From Acetatifactor sp. (GTDB lineage Bacteria; Bacillota; Clostridia; Lachnospirales; Lachnospiraceae), in assembly GCA_024695935.1 (NCBI GenBank), contig JAILHH010000011.1, positions 62,001-126,000 on the forward strand: 64,000 nt of DNA, read 5' to 3'. Under the pieces are notes generated by a model. That model had not been told where the DNA came from. It searched no databases and worked only from the letters and a program-made list of their open reading frames with translations. The translations under genes were made by a program, and so were the position numbers. Positions 28,821-38,622 of this stretch are shown one piece after another (the first letter of the stretch is position 1; every line of letters begins with the position of its first letter).

Positions 28821-31800
28821 ATGCAGGCACTTTTGACGCCACTTAACGAACTGGAAGGTTTTAATGCCACCGTTGATGCTTTAAAACACAAAAAGACGCC
28901 GATCCAGCTTTCGGGATGCGTGGATTCCCAAAAACTTCATATGGTTTATGGCCTGAGCCTTGGATACAAGTTTAAAGTTATAGTTACCTACAGCGATATC
29001 CGGGCAAAGGAGATATTTGAGGAATACAAATTTTATGACAGAAATGTCACATTATTTCCGGCAAAGGATCTGATATTTTTTGAAGCGGATATTCACGGCA
29101 ATCAGCTCACCGGTGAGCGTATAAAGACTCTGCGTCGGCTTATGGAAAATAAGCCCACCACCATAATCACAACCTTTGCTGCCCTTATGTCCAAACAGAT
29201 ACTGTGGGACAGAGAAAAAGATGTGATCGAGATCGCAAGAGGCGATGAGGTGGATGAACACACTCTTTCCGCCCATCTGGTGGATATGGGGTATGAAAAG
29301 ACATTTCAGGTGGAGAGCCCCGGCCAGTTTTCGGTCAGAGGCGGCATCGTGGATATCTTTGATCTGACAGAGACAAACCCTTACAGGATCGAGCTATGGG
29401 GAGACGAAGTGGATTCCATCAGAAGCTTTGACGTCCTCAGCCAGAGGTCCATAGAAAAACTTGAGAGCATTCAGGTCTATCCCGCCACAGAGTTTGTGCT
29501 TGGCAGGGACCAGATAGAAAGAGGCCTTGAAAAGATAAAGGCGGAAGCGACCGTTCAGAGAGAAAAACTCCGAGGTCTTTTTAAGACAGAGGAGGCCCAC
29601 AGGATAGACAAAACAGTAAACTCGCTTTCCGAGGAGCTTTTGGAATTTAAGAGTAAAGTAAACCTGGAAAGTTATATAGATTATTTTTATGACAGAACTG
29701 TCGCATTGCCGGAACTTTTAAGAGAGATCTCGGGACAGGACTCGGAAAAACTGATCTTTTTTATGGATGAGCCCCTGAGGATAAAGGAGGAGGCGGAGGC
29801 CGTATTCCTGGAGTTTTCAGAGAGCATGAAAAACCGTGTGGAAAAGGGTTATATCCTTCCCGGGCAGATGGGGATTTTATACTCCGGAGAAGCTGTTGCC
29901 GCATCGGTTTCAAAAAGTCCGGTGGTTACTTTATCTACCATGGACAGTTTAAAGAACGGATTCTTTAAGCCGGAAGTAAAGGACAGCATCAGCGCCAGAA
30001 ATATCGCTCCCTACAACAATTCTTTTGAAAGTCTTTGCAGGGATCTGAAAAATTACAAGAAAAACAATTACAGAGTGGTTTTATTGTCAGGTTCCAGGAC
30101 CAGGGCGGCACGTCTTGCCGGGGATTTAAGGGACGAGGGCATAACCGCAGTCTTTTCGGACGACCCCATGAGAAAGGTCAGTGAGGGCGAAGTGCTTGTG
30201 GCCTATGGATTTGTGGGCAGGGGATTTGAGTATCCCATGATCAAATTCGTGGTCATGACAGAGACCGATATTTTCGGCGCCAGAAAAAAGAAAAAGAAGA
30301 AAAAATTTAATCAGGGAACAAAGATCTCAAGCTTTGACGAGTTAAAGGTGGGAGATTATGTGGTCCATGAGAGCCACGGCCTTGGAATATATCGCGGTAT
30401 AGAAAAGGTTGAGGTGGAAAAGGTTGTAAAGGATTATATAAAGATCGAGTACAAGGACGGCGGTAATCTCTATATTTCCGCGACCGGCCTTGATGTGATC
30501 CAAAAATACGCTTCCGCTGATGCGGAGAAGGTTCCGAAATTAAACAAGCTGGGATCAAAAGAATGGGAAAAGACCAAATCAAGGGTAAAAAGTGCCGTCA
30601 ACGAAGTGGCAAAGGACCTGGTGGAGCTCTATGCAAAGAGGCAGCAAGCAAAGGGATATCACTTTGGGGCGGATACCGTATGGCAGAGGGAATTTGAGGA
30701 GATGTTTCCATTTGAGGAGACGGAGGATCAGCTCACGGCCATAGCAGACACAAAGTCTGACATGGAAAGCGACAAGGTCATGGACAGGCTCGTGTGCGGA
30801 GACGTGGGTTATGGCAAGACAGAGATCGCGATCCGAGCTGCATTTAAGGCAGTTCAGGAGGGAAAACAGGTTGTGTACCTGGTGCCTACCACGATCCTTG
30901 CAGGGCAGCATTACAACACATTTGCCCAGAGAATGAAGGATTTCCCCGTGAGAGTGGAACAGCTCTCCAGATTCAGGACCGCATCAGAGCAAAAGAAAGT
31001 TATCTCTGACCTTGAAAAAGGTTTTGTGGATATCGTTATCGGAACCCACAGAGTGCTTTCAAACGATGTAAAATTCAAGGACCTTGGGCTCCTTATCATA
31101 GATGAGGAGCAGCGCTTTGGCGTCACCCACAAGGAAAAGATAAAAAAATTAAAAGAGAATGTGGATGTGCTCACACTGACCGCAACCCCCATTCCCAGGA
31201 CCCTTCATATGTCCCTCATAGGTATCAGGGATATGAGCATTTTGGAGGAAGCTCCCGAGGACAGAATGCCCATCCAGACTTTCGTCATGGAATACAACGA
31301 GGAGATGGTAAGGGAAGCCATAGTCAGAGAGCTTGCCAGGGGCGGACAGGTGTATTATGTCTACAACAGAGTAAGTAACATCGCAGATGTGGCGGCCATG
31401 ATCCAGAACCTGGTGCCTGAAGCGAATGTGGCCTACGCCCATGGACAGATGAATGAGCGAGACCTGGAGCAGATCATGTACGATTTCGTAAACGGAGAGG
31501 TGGACGTACTTGTATCCACCACCATCATCGAGACCGGACTTGATATTTCAAATGTAAATACCATAATAATCCATGATTCCGACAGACTGGGTCTTTCCCA
31601 GCTCTATCAGTTAAGAGGCCGTGTGGGCCGCTCCAACAGGACGGCCTATGCTTTCCTTATGTACAAAAAAGATACTATTTTAAAGGAAGTTGCCGAAAAA
31701 CGACTGGATGCCATCAGGGAGTTTACGGACCTTGGAAGCGGTTTCAAGATTGCCATGAGAGACCTGGAGATCAGAGGTGCGGGAAACCTTCTCGGAATGC

Positions 31801-32375
31801 GCCAGCACGGTCACATGGAAGCGGTGGGTTACGACCTATATTGCAAGATGTTAAATGAGGCGGTCAAAAACTTAAAGGGCGAAAAGACCATCGAAGATTT
31901 TGCAACCGTCATCGACCTTGATGTGGATGCTTTTATCCCTCCGGAATATATTTTGAACGAAGTTCAGAAACTCGATATCTACAAGCGAATAGCCGGGGTC
32001 TGGAACGTGAGGGAAAAGGAGGACATAAAGGACGAGCTCATAGACAGATTCGGAAATATCCCAAAGTCCGTGGAGAACCTTTTGCGCATCGCCCTCATAA
32101 GGGTTTCTGCCCACAGGCTCTACATGACAGAGGTTAAGGGTAAAAACGAGAGGATAATCTTTACGTTTAAACCGGATGCCGCAATAGACCCCATGGGAAT
32201 CCCGAAGCTTATCGCAAAATACGGAAAAGACATGAGCTTTACCGCCTATGGAAATCCTTTTATAACCTATAAATACAAAAAGACAGGCATGGTTGAAAAG
32301 GATGAGGAACTCCTCTTAGATAAGACCGAAGAGCTTTTATTTGAGATGGAGCAGGTACTCATTCCCAAGGCATAA
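28821..32375 (+). CDS. mfd: Transcription-repair coupling factor
   Basis: Mfd removes RNA polymerase stalled at DNA lesions and recruits UvrA. The 1184-residue protein has the UvrB-like N-terminal domains (about 1-350), the RNA-polymerase-interacting CarD-like domain (DELKVGDYVVHESHGLGIYRG, about 503-575), and a RecG-like motor with Walker A CGDVGYGKTE near 659, DEEQRFG near 759 and LTATPIPRTLHM. GRVGRS, the Mfd TRG region and the C-terminal regulatory domain follow. Full length, no lesions seen. A KKKKKK tract lies just before the CarD-like domain. Confidence 0.97.
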   Translation: MQALLTPLNELEGFNATVDALKHKKTPIQLSGCVDSQKLHMVYGLSLGYKFKVIVTYSDIRAKEIFEEYKFYDRNVTLFPAKDLIFFEADIHGNQLTGERIKTLRRLMENKPTTIITTFAALMSKQILWDREKDVIEIARGDEVDEHTLSAHLVDMGYEKTFQVESPGQFSVRGGIVDIFDLTETNPYRIELWGDEVDSIRSFDVLSQRSIEKLESIQVYPATEFVLGRDQIERGLEKIKAEATVQREKLRGLFKTEEAHRIDKTVNSLSEELLEFKSKVNLESYIDYFYDRTVALPELLREISGQDSEKLIFFMDEPLRIKEEAEAVFLEFSESMKNRVEKGYILPGQMGILYSGEAVAASVSKSPVVTLSTMDSLKNGFFKPEVKDSISARNIAPYNNSFESLCRDLKNYKKNNYRVVLLSGSRTRAARLAGDLRDEGITAVFSDDPMRKVSEGEVLVAYGFVGRGFEYPMIKFVVMTETDIFGARKKKKKKKFNQGTKISSFDELKVGDYVVHESHGLGIYRGIEKVEVEKVVKDYIKIEYKDGGNLYISATGLDVIQKYASADAEKVPKLNKLGSKEWEKTKSRVKSAVNEVAKDLVELYAKRQQAKGYHFGADTVWQREFEEMFPFEETEDQLTAIADTKSDMESDKVMDRLVCGDVGYGKTEIAIRAAFKAVQEGKQVVYLVPTTILAGQHYNTFAQRMKDFPVRVEQLSRFRTASEQKKVISDLEKGFVDIVIGTHRVLSNDVKFKDLGLLIIDEEQRFGVTHKEKIKKLKENVDVLTLTATPIPRTLHMSLIGIRDMSILEEAPEDRMPIQTFVMEYNEEMVREAIVRELARGGQVYYVYNRVSNIADVAAMIQNLVPEANVAYAHGQMNERDLEQIMYDFVNGEVDVLVSTTIIETGLDISNVNTIIIHDSDRLGLSQLYQLRGRVGRSNRTAYAFLMYKKDTILKEVAEKRLDAIREFTDLGSGFKIAMRDLEIRGAGNLLGMRQHGHMEAVGYDLYCKMLNEAVKNLKGEKTIEDFATVIDLDVDAFIPPEYILNEVQKLDIYKRIAGVWNVREKEDIKDELIDRFGNIPKSVENLLRIALIRVSAHRLYMTEVKGKNERIIFTFKPDAAIDPMGIPKLIAKYGKDMSFTAYGNPFITYKYKKTGMVEKDEELLLDKTEELLFEMEQVLIPKA

Positions 32376-32415
32376 AAAACAGTAACGAAACAATATTTAT
32401 ATCAGGCAGGGTTTT

Positions 32416-33618
32416 ATGATAGGAGATTTCTACAGACATTTAAGGAGAATTGCACTTGGCGCCATATTGATATCCGGGCTTTTTGCCGGGGTTATAGTCT
32501 CTGCCACCAGCATCCGTGAGATTCAGGATCAGATAGACCAAACCAAAAACGATATCGAGAATTTCAACGAAAAGATTGACAGCCTCTCCGACGAACAGGA
32601 TCTGATCGAGGAAAAAATAGATGATCTTAACGCTGAGATCATAAATACCATGACCAGCATCGAAGTAAAGGAAGAGGAACTCTCGCAGAAAGAGGACGAG
32701 ATCGCCCTTAAGGCTAAAGATATCGAAGAAGCTGAAAAAGAGTATGAAAACGCCAAAAATGCCGAGGAAAAAAGATACAAAGACATGGTACTAAGACTCC
32801 GCGCCATGTATGAGTACAATATGAATACAACTCTCGGGTTTGTACTTCAGGGCGATGGTCTAAGCGGAATGTTAAACCGCCTGGACTATGTGGAAAGCAT
32901 TTACGAATATGACAGAAACAAGTTCGAAGAATACCGCGCCATGAAGCAGGCCGTAAAGGATCTGTGGGATCAGCTGGAGCTTGACAAGGCTTCTCTTGAG
33001 GATGAACGTGAGGTTTTAAACAATGAAAAGGCTTCCCTGGAAACTCAAAAGTCAAACCTGGATGCCATGCTCGCCCAGAAAAAGAGAGAGTCGGCCAATT
33101 ACGATGCGGAGATCGCAAAATACAAACAGGAAGTGGCTGTTGCCAAAAAGAAACTACAGCAGGACCAGACCAAGCTAAAACAGCTCCAGGCACAACAGGC
33201 TGCAAATAACAGAGCAAATGCAAGCTATGCCACCACGGACTACACAAAGATAATCGACAATGCCTCAGGCTCCACCCTTGGAAAGCAGATTGCAAAATAT
33301 GCCTGCCAATATGTGGGAAATCCCTATGTCGCAGGGGGAACAAGCCTCACGAACGGAGCCGACTGCTCAGGATTTACTTACAGAGTATTTGCAGATTTCG
33401 GATATAAGCTCCCCAGGACCAGCTTTGAACAGAGAAGCGCAGGCACCGGGGTAGACTATGACAGCGCCCAGCCCGGAGACATCATCTGCTATGACGGACA
33501 TGTGGCAATTTACATAGGCGGCGGCTACATCGTCCATGCCTCCAGCGCAAAGACAGGCATAAAGGTCAGCAAAGCAGGATACAGATCAATTCTTGCGGTA
33601 AGACGAATAATTAATTAA
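32416..33618 (+). CDS. Secreted coiled-coil NlpC/P60 peptidoglycan hydrolase
   Basis: A 400-residue exported hydrolase: signal segment (about 11-30), long coiled coil (about 33-265), a short linker, and an NlpC/P60 endopeptidase domain (about 290-400). The catalytic residues are visible as Cys317 in GADCSGF, His362 in DGHVAIYIG and His374 in IVHASS. NlpC/P60 enzymes cleave D-Glu-meso-DAP bonds in stem peptides. The coiled coil contains MVLRLRAMYEYN and YEYDRNKFEEYR, shared with the SleB-type protein at 2937; this arrangement is CwlO-like. Confidence 0.92.
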   Translation: MIGDFYRHLRRIALGAILISGLFAGVIVSATSIREIQDQIDQTKNDIENFNEKIDSLSDEQDLIEEKIDDLNAEIINTMTSIEVKEEELSQKEDEIALKAKDIEEAEKEYENAKNAEEKRYKDMVLRLRAMYEYNMNTTLGFVLQGDGLSGMLNRLDYVESIYEYDRNKFEEYRAMKQAVKDLWDQLELDKASLEDEREVLNNEKASLETQKSNLDAMLAQKKRESANYDAEIAKYKQEVAVAKKKLQQDQTKLKQLQAQQAANNRANASYATTDYTKIIDNASGSTLGKQIAKYACQYVGNPYVAGGTSLTNGADCSGFTYRVFADFGYKLPRTSFEQRSAGTGVDYDSAQPGDIICYDGHVAIYIGGGYIVHASSAKTGIKVSKAGYRSILAVRRIIN

Positions 33619-33751
33619 TAATGTTTTAAGGCGGTTGATTTTCGGTATTTTGTAATGTTATATTACTTTAGGAAGTTGTATTAGGGACATTAAATAATTC
33701 AAAGCATTTTATATTTTTACAGATGTATTATGCGGAAAAGAGGGAATTAAT

Positions 33752-34981
33752 ATGAGTAAATACGATGAAGCTTTGGAAAAAGCCAAAAAGTACGGCCAGG
33801 AGCAGGTATTTAAATACTATGACCAACTGGACGATTCAAAAAAGACAGAACTCTGTGAACAGATTTTGTCCCTGGACATGGATGTGATCGAATCATGCAA
33901 GCATATGGAGGATCTTGCAAAAAAAGGTGAGATCTCACCTATAAAAACTCTTGAGCTTGATGAGATCGATGAAAACAGCGATGCTTTTACATTTGAAGGG
34001 GTAAGGGCTATCGCAGACGGTAAGGTGGCTGCCATGCTTTTGGCAGGCGGAATGGGAACAAGACTCGGTTCCGATGACCCCAAGGGTATGTATAACGTGG
34101 GCGTCACAAAGGATCTCTATATTTTCCAGTGCCTTATCAATAACCTTTTAGAAGTTGTAAACAAAACAGGCAAATTCATTCATCTTTTTGTCATGACCAG
34201 TGACAAGAACAATGATGCCACCATCAAATTTTTCAATGACAAGAATTTCTTTGGCTACAAGGGTGAATATGTTCATTTCTTTAAGCAGGAAATGGCCGCA
34301 GCTACAGATTATAACGGAAAGATCTATTTGGAGGAGAAGGGCAAACTTTCCACATCTCCAAACGGAAACGGCGGATGGTTCGTATCCCTCATGAAGGCAG
34401 GCCTTCTGGATGTCATTCACAACGAGGGCATCGAGTGGTTAAACGTATTTGCCGTAGACAATGTGCTTCAGAGGATCGCTGACCCCGTATTTGTGGGTGC
34501 AACCATCATGAATAAATGCGAAGTCGGAGCAAAGGTTGTCAGAAAAGCAGCTCCCGATGAAAAAGTCGGAGTTATCTGCTTAGAGGATGGCAGACCTTCC
34601 ATCGTAGAATATTACGAGCTCACAGATGAACTTATGAATGCAAAGAATGAAAAGGGCGACCCCGCATATAATTTTGGTGTTATTTTAAACTACCTCTTTA
34701 ACGTTGCAGCTCTTGAGAGAATTGCAGGGGACAAGATGCCTCTTCATATCGTGGAAAAGAAGATTCCTTTCCTGGATGAAAGCGGAAACCTTGTCAAACC
34801 CGAGTCACCAAACGGCTACAAATACGAGAGTCTGGTGCTTGATATGATCCACGAGATGGATTCATGTCTGCCCTTTGAGGTTGACAGAAAGAAGGAATTT
34901 GCTCCCATCAAGAACAAGACCGGAATCGATTCCGTGGAGAGCGCAAGAGAACTTTTGAAATTTAACGGCGTAGAGATTTAA
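33752..34981 (+). CDS. UDP-sugar pyrophosphorylase (UDPGP family)
   Basis: A 409-residue nucleotidyltransferase of the eukaryote-like UDPGP group, which forms UDP-GlcNAc, UDP-glucose or UDP-galactose from UTP and the sugar 1-phosphate. The nucleotide loop reads [48 protein letters not shown] and NVFAVDNVL are further family segments. It differs from the GalU and GlmU types. galE follows after 14 bases, favouring UDP-glucose or UDP-galactose metabolism, but the sugar cannot be fixed from sequence. GAGGGAA precedes the ATG. The 133 bases upstream hold no clear terminator. Confidence 0.85.
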   Translation: MSKYDEALEKAKKYGQEQVFKYYDQLDDSKKTELCEQILSLDMDVIESCKHMEDLAKKGEISPIKTLELDEIDENSDAFTFEGVRAIADGKVAAMLLAGGMGTRLGSDDPKGMYNVGVTKDLYIFQCLINNLLEVVNKTGKFIHLFVMTSDKNNDATIKFFNDKNFFGYKGEYVHFFKQEMAAATDYNGKIYLEEKGKLSTSPNGNGGWFVSLMKAGLLDVIHNEGIEWLNVFAVDNVLQRIADPVFVGATIMNKCEVGAKVVRKAAPDEKVGVICLEDGRPSIVEYYELTDELMNAKNEKGDPAYNFGVILNYLFNVAALERIAGDKMPLHIVEKKIPFLDESGNLVKPESPNGYKYESLVLDMIHEMDSCLPFEVDRKKEFAPIKNKTGIDSVESARELLKFNGVEI

Positions 34982-34995
34982 GAGAGGGAAAACTT

Positions 34996-36012
34996 ATGAA
35001 TATATTGGTTACAGGCGGATGCGGTTTTATCGGAAGCCACACCGTAGTGGAACTCGAGAACGCTGGACATGAAGTGATCGTCCTTGACAATCTTTCAAAT
35101 TCCAGCAAAAAATCCCTGGACAGAGTGGCACAGATCACAGGCAAGACCTGCAAGTTTTACGAGGCTGACATTCTGGACAGAGATGCATTAAACAAGATTT
35201 TTGATACAGAAAAGATAGATGCGGTGATTCACTTTGCAGGACTTAAAGCTGTTGGTGAGTCAGTGAGAAAGCCCTGGGAATATTACAACAACAATATCAC
35301 GGGAACGCTTACACTTGTGGATGTGATGAGACAGCACGGAGTAAAGAGCATAATCTTTTCATCCAGCGCCACGGTTTACGGAGAGCCTGCTTTTATCCCC
35401 ATCACAGAGGAGTGCCCCAAGGCTCCCTGCACAAACCCTTATGGCTGGACCAAATCCATGCTTGAGCAGATCCTCATGGATATCCAGAAGGCAGATCCTG
35501 AATGGAACGTAGTGATCCTTCGCTACTTTAACCCCATCGGAGCTCACAAAAGCGGACTTATCGGAGAGAATCCCAACGGCATTCCAAACAACCTTATGCC
35601 CTACATTACCCAGGTTGCAGTCGGCAAGTTAAAGGAACTTGGAATCTTTGGAAATGACTATGATACACCCGACGGCACCGGCGTCAGAGACTATATCCAC
35701 GTTGTGGATCTGGCTGACGGCCATGTGAAAGCCTTAAAGATGATCGAACAAAACGCAGGCCTTAAGGTTTACAACCTTGGAACCGGAAAGGGATACAGCG
35801 TTTTAGACATCGTAAAGAATTTTGAGGAAGCAAACGGTATCAAGATCCCTTATGTGATAAAGGAGAGACGTGCCGGAGACATCGCAGAAAACTATTCCGA
35901 TGCCACTAAAGCAAAAGAGGAACTTGGATGGGTAGCACAGTACGACATCAAGGATATGTGCGCAGACTCCTGGAACTGGCAAAAGAATAACCCTAACGGT
36001 TACGATGAATAA
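34996..36012 (+). CDS. galE: UDP-glucose 4-epimerase
   Basis: Interconverts UDP-glucose and UDP-galactose with tightly bound NAD. The 338 residues have full family length: the Rossmann motif [22 protein letters not shown], the catalytic YGWTKSMLE and the substrate segment [14 protein letters not shown]. The C-terminal region ends [12 protein letters not shown], typical of GalE. It forms a two-gene unit with the UDP-sugar pyrophosphorylase and is closed by a terminator. Confidence 0.96.
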   Translation: MNILVTGGCGFIGSHTVVELENAGHEVIVLDNLSNSSKKSLDRVAQITGKTCKFYEADILDRDALNKIFDTEKIDAVIHFAGLKAVGESVRKPWEYYNNNITGTLTLVDVMRQHGVKSIIFSSSATVYGEPAFIPITEECPKAPCTNPYGWTKSMLEQILMDIQKADPEWNVVILRYFNPIGAHKSGLIGENPNGIPNNLMPYITQVAVGKLKELGIFGNDYDTPDGTGVRDYIHVVDLADGHVKALKMIEQNAGLKVYNLGTGKGYSVLDIVKNFEEANGIKIPYVIKERRAGDIAENYSDATKAKEELGWVAQYDIKDMCADSWNWQKNNPNGYDE

Positions 36013-36023
36013 TGTTTAACTTC

Positions 36024-36066
36024 AAAAGCTCAGAGCCAATGTAAAGCAAAAGGCGCTGAGCTTTTT
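36024..36066 (+). terminator. Terminator after galE
   Basis: AAAAGCTCAG and CTGAGCTTTT pair over 10 bp, extended by GCC/GGC with a one-base offset, and run into a T-tract. The loop is long. Confidence 0.82.
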
Positions 36067-36125
36067 CATCTATGTGCGTCAACGAGCCGGGCGGCTGCCG
36101 GGTTTACTCGCGCAGCCATTTGGCG

Positions 36126-36456
36126 ACTGTAAAATCGATATCTGGTGCCAATTTTACAGTATGAACCACCATGTTTTAGCGGGTTAGAAAGCTATGAATA
36201 CTGTAAAAACAATGCCAAGTGCGATTTTTACAGTAAGACCAGCCATATTTTGGTGGATTTTAAGACCATGAATACTGTAAAAATAATGCCAAGTGCGATT
36301 TTTACAGCAAGACCAGCCATATTTTAGTGGATTTTAAGGCCATGAATACTGTAAAAACAATGCCAAGTGCGATTTTTACAGCAAGACCAGCCATAATTTG
36401 GTGGGTTTGAAAGCCATGAATACTGTAAAATAGATGCCAAGTGCCATTTTTACAGT
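36126..36456. repeat. 74-bp tandem repeat array with internal inverted repeats
   Basis: Four complete units and one partial unit begin at 36126, 36200, 36274, 36348 and 36422, exactly 74 bases apart. Each opens with ACTGTAAAA(A/T) and, 15 bases later, has its complement (A/T)TTTTACAG(T/C), so every unit carries a 10-bp palindrome with a central AATGCCAAGTGCGA-type spacer. Units 1-3 are nearly identical; unit 0 is diverged but keeps perfect arms by a paired change. It lies between the galE terminator and the trp promoter. The 180 bases after it (36457-36638) show no gene. Confidence 0.9.
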
Positions 36457-36638
36457 AAAAGGCGCCTTCTATTATATTTCATATAGATTCGGATCTGACA
36501 GGCTATAACAAGATAATACAATTGTGATCCGATTACAAAATATGAAGATTAATAATTCAGGCCAAGAAAGATTTATATGTATCATAGAACAGTCGCGAAT
36601 AAATCAAAAAAGAAATCTGAAAAATTATAAAAAAACAG

Positions 36639-36667
36639 TTGACGTAGGAGCAATACCTTGATATACT
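36639..36667 (+). promoter_or_regulatory. trp operon promoter
   Basis: TTGACG, exactly 17 bases and TATACT, immediately upstream of the T-box leader. It matches the consensus at 10 of 12 positions. Confidence 0.85.
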
Positions 36668-36673
36668 TCACTC

Positions 36674-36966
36674 AATTAAATCGATAAACCGATGACGTGG
36701 AGATAACGGTATTTAAGCTTCTACAGAGAGCCCGGTAGCTGAGAACGGGTGAAAAACTGGATATCAAATGGACCACTGAGGGCGCAGTCAAATGTGATTT
36801 GTTTTAGAAAATTACAAAGTATTCTGCGACGTGAGGCATACGTAAGTTGCCGGAGGTATGTTGGTACTTCGCTAAGCGCATGGTAACCCATGAATCAAGG
36901 TGGCACCGCGGATAGAGTATATTCGTCCTTGACAGAATAGTAATATTCTGCCAAGGACTTTTTGTT
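36674..36966 (+). promoter_or_regulatory. T-box riboswitch, tRNA-Trp specific
   Basis: The leader has the T-box core AGGTGGCACCGCG at 36898-36910 and a stem I region with GAGAG, GCTGAGAACGGG and GGATATCAAATGGACCAC. The specifier reads UGG (36769-36771), the Trp codon. A terminator follows: GTCCTTG at 36925-36931 pairs with CAAGGAC at 36952-36958, with CAGAATA/TATTCTG stacked inside, then TTTTTGTTTT. Uncharged tRNA-Trp would stabilise the antiterminator and switch on the trp genes. Confidence 0.95.
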
Positions 36967-36981
36967 TTACAATGAGCCAAG

Positions 36982-37085
36982 TTCAGATCATCATGCTTGC
37001 ATGAGATGATCTGAATTTGGCGAATGTAGGACACCGAAAGGCGAATGCCTTGAGGTGCCCTCGAGTAGGAGCCAGCCTACTCGAG
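36982..37085 (+). other. Three consecutive hairpins between T-box and trpE
   Basis: TTCAGATCATC pairs with GATGATCTGAA (36982-37015). CACC/GGTG and AGGC/GCCT stack around a GAA/TGA internal loop (37032-37057). CTCGAGTAGG pairs with CCTACTCGAG (37060-37085). None has a T-tract. The segment is flanked by near-identical ACAATGAGYCAA at 36969 and 37090, suggesting an inserted palindromic element or a second leader domain. Confidence 0.7.
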
Positions 37086-37145
37086 TAAAACAATGAGTCA
37101 ATGATCTTCATGCTAGTGTTATGACCATTTTTTGAGGAGGAGAAA

Positions 37146-38612
37146 ATGATAATCAGACCGACTTTAGAAGAAGTAAAAGAAATTGCAAAAAAGGGTGAGT
37201 ACAAAGTTCTGCCCCTTAGCTGCGAATTATACTCAGACATCTGCACACCCATAGGTGCCATCAGGATATTAAAAAATGTATCAACCCACACATATCTGCT
37301 TGAGTCAGTGGAAGGCAAGGAAAAGTGGGGCAGATATACTTTCCTTGGATATGATCCGAAACTGGAGATAACATGCGTAAACGGAATTTTAAAAGCGGGA
37401 AACATCACTGTAAATGCGGAAAACCCTGCAGAATACTTAAGGCAGATCCTGGCAGAGTATAAATCTCCAAAAATCGAAGGACTTCCTTCATTCACAGGAG
37501 GTCTGGTGGGATACTTCTCCTACGATTACTTAAGCTACTTTGAGAAAACACTCAAAACCGATGTGAGTGACACCGAAAACTTCAAAGACATTGATCTGAT
37601 GCTCTTTGACAAAGTTATCGCCTTTGACAATCTGAGACAGAGGATACTCCTTATCGCGAATATGAAGCTGGACGACGTGGAGACAGGATACAACAAAGCC
37701 GTGATGGAGCTTAACAACATGAAGAACCTGCTGCTTACCGGCACTCCCAAAAAGGAAGCTCCCGGAAAGATCGTCGGAGACATCACTCCTCTTTTTGACA
37801 GAAAAGAGTATTGTGCAATGGTTGAAAAGGCAAAGGATCATATCAAGGAAGGGGATATTTTCCAGATAGTTCTCTCGAACAGGTTGAGCGCCCAATACGA
37901 GGGAAGCCTCCTTGATACCTACAGGATACTGAGGACCATCAACCCTTCTCCATATATGTTCTATTTTTCGGGAACGGATGTGGAAGTGGCGGGTGCGTCC
38001 CCGGAGACTCTGGTAAAACTTGAAAACGGAGTGCTCCACACATTCCCGCTTGCAGGCACGAGACCCAGAGGAAAGACGCAGGAAGAGGACGAACAATTAG
38101 AGAGAGAGCTTTTGGCAGATGAAAAAGAACTTGCGGAGCACAACATGTTAGTGGACCTTGGAAGAAATGACCTGGGCAAGATCAGCAAGTTCGGAACCGT
38201 TGAAGTGGAAAAACTTCATTCGATCGAGAGATACTCCCATGTGATGCATATCGGATCCACGGTAAGAGGAATCATAAGAGACGACTGTGATGCGCTGGAT
38301 GCCATATCAGCTGTGCTCCCTGCGGGAACCCTTTCCGGAGCTCCAAAGATCAGAGCATGCCAGCTTATCGCAGAAATTGAAAACAACAAGAGAGGCATCT
38401 ACGGCGGAGCCATCGGTTACATAGATTTCACCGGAAATATGGATACTTGCATCGCCATCAGGATCGCTTACAAGAAAAACGGGAAAGTCTTCGTCAGAAG
38501 CGGTGCCGGGATCGTGGCAGATTCTGTTCCCAACAAAGAATACGATGAATGCGTAAACAAGGCCAAGGCAGTAATGAATGCCTTGAAACAGGCATCAGAC
38601 ATGGAAGGATAG
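37146..38612 (+). CDS. trpE: Anthranilate synthase component I
   Basis: Makes anthranilate from chorismate with ammonia supplied by TrpG. The 488-residue protein has the LLES tryptophan-binding motif (TYLLESVEGKEKWGRYTFLG), so feedback inhibition by Trp is expected. It also has the catalytic chorismate-binding region (PFPLAGTRPRGKT-like HTFPLAGTRPRG, DLGRNDLGKI, LPAGTLSGAPKIRA). TTGAGGAGGAG is a strong ribosome site. First gene of the T-box-controlled trp operon. Confidence 0.97.
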   Translation: MIIRPTLEEVKEIAKKGEYKVLPLSCELYSDICTPIGAIRILKNVSTHTYLLESVEGKEKWGRYTFLGYDPKLEITCVNGILKAGNITVNAENPAEYLRQILAEYKSPKIEGLPSFTGGLVGYFSYDYLSYFEKTLKTDVSDTENFKDIDLMLFDKVIAFDNLRQRILLIANMKLDDVETGYNKAVMELNNMKNLLLTGTPKKEAPGKIVGDITPLFDRKEYCAMVEKAKDHIKEGDIFQIVLSNRLSAQYEGSLLDTYRILRTINPSPYMFYFSGTDVEVAGASPETLVKLENGVLHTFPLAGTRPRGKTQEEDEQLERELLADEKELAEHNMLVDLGRNDLGKISKFGTVEVEKLHSIERYSHVMHIGSTVRGIIRDDCDALDAISAVLPAGTLSGAPKIRACQLIAEIENNKRGIYGGAIGYIDFTGNMDTCIAIRIAYKKNGKVFVRSGAGIVADSVPNKEYDECVNKAKAVMNALKQASDMEG

Positions 38613-38622
38613 GGGGAAAGAC

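Noticed and set aside
32714..33343. 209-codon minus-strand frame opposite the NlpC/P60 gene
   Set aside because: It lies antisense to a clear coding sequence with intact catalytic motifs and encodes a low-complexity peptide; a shadow frame.
36145..36327. 60-codon frame inside the 74-bp repeats
   Set aside because: It only translates repeat units, has no ribosome site and repeats itself; not a gene.
36126..36456. CRISPR array
   Set aside because: The 74-base period is conserved across the whole unit, including the parts that would be spacers, and no cas gene is near. It is an ordinary tandem repeat.
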